Shown here piece after piece: positions 1-5,978 of a DNA stretch of 16,199 nt. The translations under genes were made by a program, and so were the position numbers. The number at the start of each line of letters is the position of its first letter. The stretch's first letter is position 1. The notes below the pieces were generated by a model, which saw only the letters and a program-made list of their open reading frames with translations, did not search any database and was not told the origin of the DNA. Source of the DNA: CAZXVW01 sp964644025 (GTDB lineage: Bacteria > Acidobacteriota > Terriglobia > Bryobacterales > Bryobacteraceae); NCBI GenBank assembly GCA_964644025.1, contig CAZXVW010000094.1:1-16199 (forward strand), given 5' to 3'.

Positions 1-2
1 TC

Positions 3-137
3 CATGGTCTGGGAGCCGGCTGGCAGCCGGAGCAGATCGGCGACTTCGCCAACCGCGTCGGCGCGCTCGTGGCCAGCCGCCCGGGAGCCATTCCGGAGTG
101 GACGCTGGAGGAAATCCAAAGTCTGGACACGTGCTAA
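3..137 (+). CDS. PfkB-family carbohydrate kinase, C-terminal fragment
   Basis: The frame is open from the window edge to a TAA at 135-137 and gives 44 residues. It contains FANRVGALVASRPGAIP, the usual C-terminal helix of fructokinase-like PfkB sugar kinases, which phosphorylate a sugar with ATP in the cytoplasm. In this family the segment A-N-x-V-G-A-x-V-A-S-x-P-G-A-x-P follows the catalytic GAGD region, which lies outside the window. The fragment is too short to tell the substrate (fructose, ribose, 2-keto-3-deoxygluconate or other). It ends 68 bp before the M1 peptidase start on the same strand. Family assignment rests on this one conserved segment. Confidence 0.7.
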   Translation, partial: HGLGAGWQPEQIGDFANRVGALVASRPGAIPEWTLEEIQSLDTC

Positions 138-205
138 CCGGCAGCCGAACGCCACCGGTACCGGAGTCCCACGTCAGCCCGCACATTGGTTACCCTAAAG
201 AATCA

Positions 206-2125
206 ATGCCCCAATGGATTGCGCTTCATCGAATGTCTCTCGGCGCGGCCGTGGCCGGGCTGCTGGCAGCCGTTTCCTGCGGTCCTTCCTCGCAGGCGCC
301 CCCTTCGTTTCCCGAGCCGGAGGAAGGCGACGTGCATAGTTACGCCAACACCGGCGAAATCAAGGTGGACCACCTGGCGCTCGATCTAACCGCTGATTTC
401 AAACGCAAGATTTTGGAAGGCTCCGTAACGCTGGACTTCAAGCGGATCAAGGGAAACGGCCCGATGATTCTTGACACCCGCGCTCTGGAGATTCGCAAGG
501 TCGAGGTGTCGGTTGATGGGACGCAGTTTCACCAGACGCCGTTTGAGCTGGGCGCCGCGGACCCGATTCTCGGAGCGCCCTTGCGGATCGATCTCCCCAT
601 CAACACCGGCCAGGTCCGCGTCGATTACGCCACCACGCCCGGCGCCAGGGCGCTGCAGTGGCTCGAGCCGCGCCAGACGGCTGGCAAGAAGTACCCGTTT
701 CTCTACACGCAGTCGGAACCGATCTACGCGCGAAGCTGGATTCCGCTGCAGGATACCCCGTCGGTGAAAACGACGTACTCGGCGCATATCCGCACGCCGA
801 AACCCCTGCGGGCGCTGATGAGCGCCGACAATGTGCCGAACGAGCCCCGCGACGGCGATTACTCCTTCCAGATGCCCGCGCCGGTGCCGTCCTACCTGAT
901 TGCGCTGGCGATCGGCGACCTCGATTTCCGGGCGCTTGGCAACCGCACCGGCGTGTACGCGGAGCCGGGGGTAGTGGACCGGGCGGCCGCTGAATTCGCC
1001 GACGTGGAACAGATGCTGGCGGCGGCCGAGCGGCTGATCGGCCCGTATCGTTGGGGCCGGTATGATGTGCTGGTTCTCCCGCCGGCATTCCCGCTTGGCG
1101 GAATGGAGAACCCGCGGCTGAACTTTCTCACACCGACAATCCTGGCCGGGGACAAGAGCCTGGTCTCGGTGGTGGCGCACGAGATGTGCCATTCCTGGTC
1201 CGGCAACCTGGTGACGAACGCCACCTGGCGGGATTTCTGGCTCAACGAAGGTTTCACCGTTTACCTGGAACGGAGAGTCGCCGAGGCGGTTTACGGTCCC
1301 GAGCGCGCGGCGATGGAAGCAGTGCTCGGACGCCAGGTTCTCGCCGGGGAGATGGCGCGGCTGCCCGAACGGGACCAGATCCTTCACGTGGACCTGAAAG
1401 GGCGCGACCCGGATGACGGGTTCACGGAGGTGCCTTACGAGAAAGGCGCCCTGTTTCTCCGCACACTGGAAGCCGCTTACGGGCGCGAGCGGCTGGACGC
1501 GTACCTGCGGGGTTACTTCGAACGCTTTGCGTTCCAAAGCATCACCACCGCGCAGTTTGTCGAAGATCTTCGCTTCCACCTGCTCCATGGTCAGCGGGGG
1601 ACCGAGAAGGTGCCCATCGAGGAATGGGTATACGAATCCGGCATTCCGGCGGGCGCCTGGCAGCCGGTTTCGAAAGCTTTCGCTCGCGTGGAGGAGCAGG
1701 CCCGGCCATGGCTGGAGGGCAAAGCGCCCCTCAGCAGTCTGCAGACCAAAGGGTGGTGCACTCAGGAATGGCTGCATTTCCTGAAGTATCTGCCCGAGAA
1801 GGTGGGGGCGGGCAGGATGGCGCAACTCGACCGCGCTTTCCACCTGAGCCGGACCGGCAATTCCGAGATCCTGTTCCAGTGGCTGCTGATGGCGATTCGC
1901 AACCACTACGAGCCGGCCTATCCGCGGCTGCGCGAGTTTCTCACGTCGATGGGCCGCCGCAAGTTCCTCCGGCCCCTTTACGAGGAGCTGGCGAAGACGC
2001 CGGAAGGCAAGCGGCGCGCGCTGGCAATCTACAAGCAAGCCCGGCCGCTGTACCATCCGATCGCCGTGGCGACGATCGACCAGATCCTGGGGTGGCCCGG
2101 GCCGCCGGCCACCGGGTCACGCTGA
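206..2125 (+). CDS. M1 metallopeptidase, leukotriene A4 hydrolase-like lipoprotein
   Basis: 639 residues. A zinc aminopeptidase that removes N-terminal residues from peptides, probably anchored outside the cytoplasm. The N-terminus has a hydrophobic segment ending LLAAVSC, a lipobox-like site with Cys25. The exopeptidase motif GGMEN is at 298-302. Zinc ligands are H325, H329 and E348 (HEMCH then NEGF), with E326 catalytic. Y411 in PYEKG is the expected transition-state Tyr. GRRKF near 583-587 keeps the Arg/Lys pair (R584, K586) that binds the substrate carboxylate in human leukotriene A4 hydrolase. The stretch ALQWLEPRQTAGK and the phrase QDTPSVK are also typical of that subfamily, and the C-terminal helical domain is present. 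The ATG at 206 was chosen because the longer in-frame start at 98 would overlap the kinase and push the signal peptide inside; its RBS is weak. ATG at 233 is an alternative. Epoxide hydrolase activity is not expected (see findings). Confidence 0.93.
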   Translation: MPQWIALHRMSLGAAVAGLLAAVSCGPSSQAPPSFPEPEEGDVHSYANTGEIKVDHLALDLTADFKRKILEGSVTLDFKRIKGNGPMILDTRALEIRKVEVSVDGTQFHQTPFELGAADPILGAPLRIDLPINTGQVRVDYATTPGARALQWLEPRQTAGKKYPFLYTQSEPIYARSWIPLQDTPSVKTTYSAHIRTPKPLRALMSADNVPNEPRDGDYSFQMPAPVPSYLIALAIGDLDFRALGNRTGVYAEPGVVDRAAAEFADVEQMLAAAERLIGPYRWGRYDVLVLPPAFPLGGMENPRLNFLTPTILAGDKSLVSVVAHEMCHSWSGNLVTNATWRDFWLNEGFTVYLERRVAEAVYGPERAAMEAVLGRQVLAGEMARLPERDQILHVDLKGRDPDDGFTEVPYEKGALFLRTLEAAYGRERLDAYLRGYFERFAFQSITTAQFVEDLRFHLLHGQRGTEKVPIEEWVYESGIPAGAWQPVSKAFARVEEQARPWLEGKAPLSSLQTKGWCTQEWLHFLKYLPEKVGAGRMAQLDRAFHLSRTGNSEILFQWLLMAIRNHYEPAYPRLREFLTSMGRRKFLRPLYEELAKTPEGKRRALAIYKQARPLYHPIAVATIDQILGWPGPPATGSR

Positions 2126-2150
2126 TCGCCGATTGGGCTTCGCCGGCGCG

Positions 2151-3587
2151 TCAGTGCCGCTGGATGTAGACCACGCGGGTGAGCGTGTACTCGTAGAGCC
2201 CGTGCTTGCCGTCGGCGCCGCCGATGCCGCTCTTGCGCCAGCCGGCGTGGAAGCCCTGCATGGCCTCGAAGTTCTCGCGGTTGATATAGGTTTCCCCGAA
2301 CCGGATCTGCTCGCAGGCCCGCAGGGCGGTGTCCAGGTCGCGGGTGTAGATGGAAGAGGTCAGCCCGTAGTCGGAATCGTTGGCGTAGGCGATCGCCTCA
2401 TCCAGGTCATCGAAGGTGACCACAGGAATGACCGGGCCGAAAATCTCCCGGTGAATGATCTCCATCGACTGCCGGCAACCGGTGAGCACGGTGGGCTCGT
2501 AAAAGAAGCCGCGCTCGCCCGCGCCGCGCTTGCCGCCGGTGGTGAGCGTGGCGCCCTCGGCGACGGCGCCGCGGACCAGCCCATCGACCTTGCGGAAGCC
2601 AGCCTCGTTGATGAGCGGGCCGTATTCGACCGATTCGTCGGCCAGCGGGTCGCCGTAGCGGGTGGCCTTCATCGCGGCGGTGAGCTTTTCGGTGAACTCT
2701 TCGGCTATCTTGCGGTGAACATAAACCCGCTCGGCGCAATTGCACACCTGCCCGCTGTTGATGACGCGGGAGTCCTTGATGGCCTGGACAGCCAGGTCGA
2801 TGTCGGCATCGTCCATGACGATGGCCGGCGCCTTGCCGCCCAGCTCCAGGTCCACCTTAGTAACGTTACGTGCGGCGGCGGCCATCACGGCCGGTCCCGT
2901 CTCGACGCTGCCGGTAAAGCTGATCATGCCGATCCGGGGCGAGGCGGCCAGCGCCTGGCCGATGCCCGGTCCCCGGCCATGAACCATGTTGATGAGGCCG
3001 GCGGGCAGTCCGGCTTCGGCGGCCAGCTCGCAAAACTTGACGGCGTTGTGGGGCGTCTCCTCGCTCGGCTTGATCACGATGGTGTTGCCGGTGACCAGCG
3101 CGGGCGCGGCCTTGCGGGCAATCAAGAAGAAGGGGAAATTCCAGGGAAGGATGCCCCCGACGACGCCGATCGGACGGCGAAACAGCAAGATGGTTTCGCC
3201 CGGGCGGTCGCTCTCGATCACTTCCCCCTCGATACGCCGGGCCCATTCGGCCATGTAGTCGATGTAGTCGGCCGTGAAGGCGACCTCGACGCGGGCCAGA
3301 TCCAGAATCTTGCCTTGTTCCTCGGTGATGATGCGGGCCAGCGGCTCGGCCTGCTGGCGGATTTTGCCGGCGATGGCGCGCAAGGCGCGGGCGCGCTCGA
3401 CGGCCGGCAGCTTTTCCCAGCCGGGCTGAGCGTCCGTAGCCGCCGACAGCGCCGTGTCGAGATCGGCCTCGCTGCTTTCCGGGACGGTGCAGATCAGCTC
3501 ACCGGTCGCTGGATTGGTAACTTCGATCCGGTCGCTGCCGCTGGAGGGCACAAATTTCCCGTTGATGAAGTTGTCGTAGTCCTGCAT
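2151..3587 (-). CDS. aldA: Lactaldehyde/glycolaldehyde dehydrogenase (NAD+)
   Basis: 478 residues, almost the length of E. coli AldA (479), with long stretches that I recognise as AldA-like, such as EVAFTADYIDYMAEWARR, SRVINSGQVCNCAERVYV and GETYINRENFEAMQGFHAGW. It oxidises L-lactaldehyde to lactate, or glycolaldehyde to glycolate, with NAD+ in the cytoplasm, the step after fucose/rhamnose or pentose aldolases. Catalytic residues are N150 (PWNFP), E248 (LELGGK) and nucleophile C282 (GQVC). The ATG at 3587 was chosen because AGGA sits about 7 nt upstream and the alignment with AldA begins there. An ATG 14 codons further up (3629) lacks a clear RBS. The stop lies 25 bp from the stop of the convergent M1 peptidase. 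The isomerase-like gene upstream is on the same strand but 243 bp away, so co-transcription is uncertain. Confidence 0.95.
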   Translation of the reverse strand: MQDYDNFINGKFVPSSGSDRIEVTNPATGELICTVPESSEADLDTALSAATDAQPGWEKLPAVERARALRAIAGKIRQQAEPLARIITEEQGKILDLARVEVAFTADYIDYMAEWARRIEGEVIESDRPGETILLFRRPIGVVGGILPWNFPFFLIARKAAPALVTGNTIVIKPSEETPHNAVKFCELAAEAGLPAGLINMVHGRGPGIGQALAASPRIGMISFTGSVETGPAVMAAAARNVTKVDLELGGKAPAIVMDDADIDLAVQAIKDSRVINSGQVCNCAERVYVHRKIAEEFTEKLTAAMKATRYGDPLADESVEYGPLINEAGFRKVDGLVRGAVAEGATLTTGGKRGAGERGFFYEPTVLTGCRQSMEIIHREIFGPVIPVVTFDDLDEAIAYANDSDYGLTSSIYTRDLDTALRACEQIRFGETYINRENFEAMQGFHAGWRKSGIGGADGKHGLYEYTLTRVVYIQRH

Positions 3588-3830
3588 GGCAATGTCCTGA
3601 GTCGTGGAAATGAAATCCGCGTCCTTCATTCTATTGCAACCGGATGGAGAGGGGGAACCCGAGCCGGGCGCGCTGACGGGCCCGTAATTCGCCGGTAAAG
3701 GGGGGCTATTGAGGGAAGGGAGCGGGAGCCAGCCGACAGAGGGGCGGTTCAGCGGGCGGTTACGGATTAGGGGCGGTGCACCCCCCATTCGCCGGGATGA
3801 TCACCGCCATCGAGTCCGCCGGCGCCGCCG
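3588..3830. other. Intergenic region upstream of aldA
   Basis: 243 bp without a convincing gene. On the minus strand a TAGAAT hexamer (plus-strand positions 3628-3633) lies about 40 bp before the aldA ATG and could serve as a -10 element, but no matching -35 is visible. A near-palindrome GGGGCGGTGCACCCCCC at 3770-3786, centred on GGTGCACC, could be an operator or a chance GC-rich structure. No hairpin followed by a T-run terminates the isomerase-like gene. The aldA frame stays open through here up to 3788, but the composition and sequence do not look like protein. Confidence 0.3.
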
Positions 3831-4691
3831 CTACACGTCGCAGATGGTCATCATCTGATCCAGCGTTTTGATCGGGTCCTTGCCCTTGGACGGGGTGTAT
3901 TCGTGGGAAAGGTAGCCGGTGTAGCCGAGCGCGACGATGGCGGAGGCGATGCCGCGGTAGTTCAGCTCCTGCGTGTCGTCGAACTGGTGCCGGCCGGGGT
4001 TGCCGGCGGTATGGAAATGGCCGATGTACTGGAAGTTGTCGCGGATGGTGCGGATGAGGTCGCCCTCCATGATCTGCATGTGGTAGATGTCGTACAGCAG
4101 CTTGACCCGCGGGGAATTGACGCGCTTGCAAACCTCGACGCCCCAGGCGGTGTGGTCGCACATGTAGCCGGGGTGATTCACCTTGCTGTTGAGCAGTTCC
4201 ATGCAGAGGGTGACGCCTTTGTCCTCGGCGAAGCTCTTGATGTTGTTGAGAAACAGCACGGCGTTATCCAGGCCCTCCTCATCGGAGATGCCGTGGCGGT
4301 CGCCGGCCATGACGATGACGTTCGGAGCGCCGGCTGCGGCGGCGGCGCGAATGGCCTCCCGCATTTTCTTGTCGATGGCCGCATGCAGTTTCTTGTCGTT
4401 GATGCCGGCCTTGATGCCGCTCCCGCCGGGAACCATGGTCGGGATCAGGCCGTATTTCTTGAGCACCGGGAAGGCTTCCGGGCCGACCAGGTCGATGCCG
4501 TGGGCGCCCAGCCGGGCGGCCTCGCGCGCCATGCCCTCGATGTCCAGTCCGCTGCCGCGGAACACACCCCGGCAAACCGCCTGCTTCAGGCGGTTCTTGC
4601 GTTGAACCTTGCCCGTTTGGGCAGCCGCGCTACGGGCTCCTGTCAGCATGCCGGCGCCGGCCAGAGTGGGAAGAAAGCTCCTGCGTTTCAT
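3831..4691 (-). CDS. Tat-exported hydroxypyruvate isomerase-like TIM-barrel protein
   Basis: 286 residues of the xylose-isomerase-like TIM-barrel (AP-endonuclease 2) superfamily, nearest in appearance to hydroxypyruvate isomerase (Hyi). Hyi interconverts hydroxypyruvate and tartronate semialdehyde; this homologue may act on another keto-sugar. The N-terminus MKRRSFLPTLAGAGM has the RR-x-F-L Tat motif, a short hydrophobic stretch and a likely SAAAQ cleavage site, so the folded enzyme is probably exported. Candidate metal/catalytic residues are E165 (CMELLNSK), D201 (LLYDIYHMQ), the His pair in HFHTAGNPGRH and E264 (SHEYTP), spaced as in the family. Start ATG has AGGATAGGG just upstream. It lies 53 bp downstream of the permease gene on the same strand and could be the tail of that operon, although its function does not obviously fit. 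The exact substrate cannot be read from the sequence. Confidence 0.8.
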   Translation of the reverse strand: MKRRSFLPTLAGAGMLTGARSAAAQTGKVQRKNRLKQAVCRGVFRGSGLDIEGMAREAARLGAHGIDLVGPEAFPVLKKYGLIPTMVPGGSGIKAGINDKKLHAAIDKKMREAIRAAAAAGAPNVIVMAGDRHGISDEEGLDNAVLFLNNIKSFAEDKGVTLCMELLNSKVNHPGYMCDHTAWGVEVCKRVNSPRVKLLYDIYHMQIMEGDLIRTIRDNFQYIGHFHTAGNPGRHQFDDTQELNYRGIASAIVALGYTGYLSHEYTPSKGKDPIKTLDQMMTICDV

Positions 4692-4722
4692 GTCCCTATC
4701 CTATCAGCGGGAGCCGCCGGGC

Positions 4723-4734
4723 GCAGCCGGCTGC
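4723..4734. other. 12-bp perfect palindrome after the permease gene
   Basis: GCAGCCGGCTGC lies 10 bp past the permease stop in the 53-bp gap before the isomerase-like gene. It could fold as part of a GC-rich hairpin that ends or attenuates the glycan operon, but no T-run follows, so a terminator call is weak. Confidence 0.25.
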
Positions 4735-4744
4735 GGGTCCAGTT

Positions 4745-5974
4745 TCAGATGACGTCGGCGAAGCTTTTCCGCAGCTTGTAGAACCAGGCGTGGCCGAGGA
4801 TGGCCACGGCCGCCGAGATAACCCACAGCTTCCACAACGGCCCGAGGGCCGGCGCCCGCCCCTCCAGCAAAACATCGCGGAAGCCTCTCACCAGCACGAA
4901 GATTGGGTTCTTCGCCAGCAGCGGCAAGGCCGCCGCCGGCAGCGATTCCTCCGGGTAGCAGATTGGCGTGATAAAGAACCACAGCGTCAGCAAGTAGCCG
5001 ATCATCTGGCCGAGGTCGCGGACGTAGACGCCCAGCGCCGCCAGGAACCAGGAGATGCCCAGCGTGAAGATGAGCTGCGGCGCCACCAGCACCGGCAACC
5101 ACAGTGCTGTCGCGGGCACTCCCCCCTTGGCGATCAGCAGGAACACGAAGAAGACGCCCAGCGCGAAGGCCTGCGTGACCAGCCCGGCGACGGTCAAGTT
5201 CACCGGGAGAATCTCAATCGGAAACACGAGCTTCTTGACGAAGTTGCGGTGCTCCAAAACGATGGTCGGCGCCCGGCCGGCGGCCTCGCTGAACGGCAGC
5301 CATGGCAGCATGCCGGCCAGGAAATAGAGCGCAAAGCCCGCCCGGCTCGGGTCGCCGCCGAAGCGTGCCCGGAGCACAATGCCGAAGACGAAAAAGTAGG
5401 TGAGCATTAACAGCAGCGGGTTCAGAATGGCCCACAGCGCGTCGCCGAATGAACCCCGGTAACGGGCGGCGATGTCCCGGCGCACCATCGAGCGGATCAG
5501 GTCCCGGTTCCGCCACACGGTTCGCCCGGGGCGGGTGAAGATTTTGTGCAGGGAGCGGACGCGCCGCCGCCAGCGCAGGCCGGTAATCGTGGTGGGCCGC
5601 GCCGCCAGCAGCCGGGCCCGGCCGTCTTCCACCGCCGCCTCGACCAGCAGGAACGGCTCTCCCCGTGCATAGGCCCAGCCGCGGGATTCCGTGCGGAGTG
5701 AGACATAAAGGTCGTAGCAGCCGTTCTCGGGCGGAAGCTGAAGATCCACCGCCTGGGTTGCGCCGGCGCCCGGTTCGAGGTCGCGCGCCAGGGGAATCCA
5801 CTCCCCTTCGGCGATGAACAGCCCGGTTTCCGGGTCGAACAATTGCCAGCCCAACTGGAGACCGTCCGCCGCCCGCCATTGCTCCGCCGAACGGTTTACC
5901 AGGCGGAAGGCGGCCTGGATCCGCCGGTTCTCCGGCTCGACCGTGATGCGCAGATCTTCGTAGCGCGCCTTCAT
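4745..5974 (-). CDS. ABC-2 polysaccharide export permease with N-terminal Wzt-C-like domain
   Basis: 409 residues. The C-terminal two thirds is a Wzm/KpsM-type ABC-2 permease that passes lipid-linked glycan through the inner membrane. An amphipathic region at about 159-180 (LIRSMVRRDIAARYRGSFG) precedes six hydrophobic segments near 181-201, 215-236, 257-282, 290-317, 322-340 and 381-400. The first ~130 residues are extra: soluble, beta-rich, with GLQLGWQLFDPETG, DLEPGA and LPPENGCYDLYVSL. This pattern resembles the glycan-binding C-terminal domain of the ATPase Wzt. Typical permeases are about 260-280 residues. The ATG is 4 nt after the stop of the GT-methyltransferase gene (TGATCCCATG), suggesting coupled translation. 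No ATP-binding subunit gene lies next to it or elsewhere in the window. The permease call is firm; the N-terminal domain identity is by pattern only. Confidence 0.9.
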   Translation of the reverse strand: MKARYEDLRITVEPENRRIQAAFRLVNRSAEQWRAADGLQLGWQLFDPETGLFIAEGEWIPLARDLEPGAGATQAVDLQLPPENGCYDLYVSLRTESRGWAYARGEPFLLVEAAVEDGRARLLAARPTTITGLRWRRRVRSLHKIFTRPGRTVWRNRDLIRSMVRRDIAARYRGSFGDALWAILNPLLLMLTYFFVFGIVLRARFGGDPSRAGFALYFLAGMLPWLPFSEAAGRAPTIVLEHRNFVKKLVFPIEILPVNLTVAGLVTQAFALGVFFVFLLIAKGGVPATALWLPVLVAPQLIFTLGISWFLAALGVYVRDLGQMIGYLLTLWFFITPICYPEESLPAAALPLLAKNPIFVLVRGFRDVLLEGRAPALGPLWKLWVISAAVAILGHAWFYKLRKSFADVI

Positions 5975-5978
5975 GGGA

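Noticed and set aside
98..205. Upstream extension of the M1 peptidase start to 98
   Set aside because: It would overlap the kinase gene by 40 bp and bury the lipoprotein signal behind 36 Arg/Pro/His-rich residues.
386..2056. Long minus-strand open frame (556 codons) opposite the M1 peptidase
   Set aside because: It mirrors the codon pattern of the peptidase on the other strand, has no recognisable motif and is Arg/Pro/His-rich; the plus strand has a complete zinc-peptidase signature.
2126..2150. Small CGCCG/CGGCG inverted repeat between the convergent stops as a two-way terminator
   Set aside because: Only five base pairs and no T-run on either side; too weak to call.
2133..3698. Plus-strand open frame (521 codons) opposite aldA
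   Set aside because: The minus strand encodes a clear AldA; this frame gives Gly/Asp/Val-rich low-information sequence, a common shadow in GC-rich genes.
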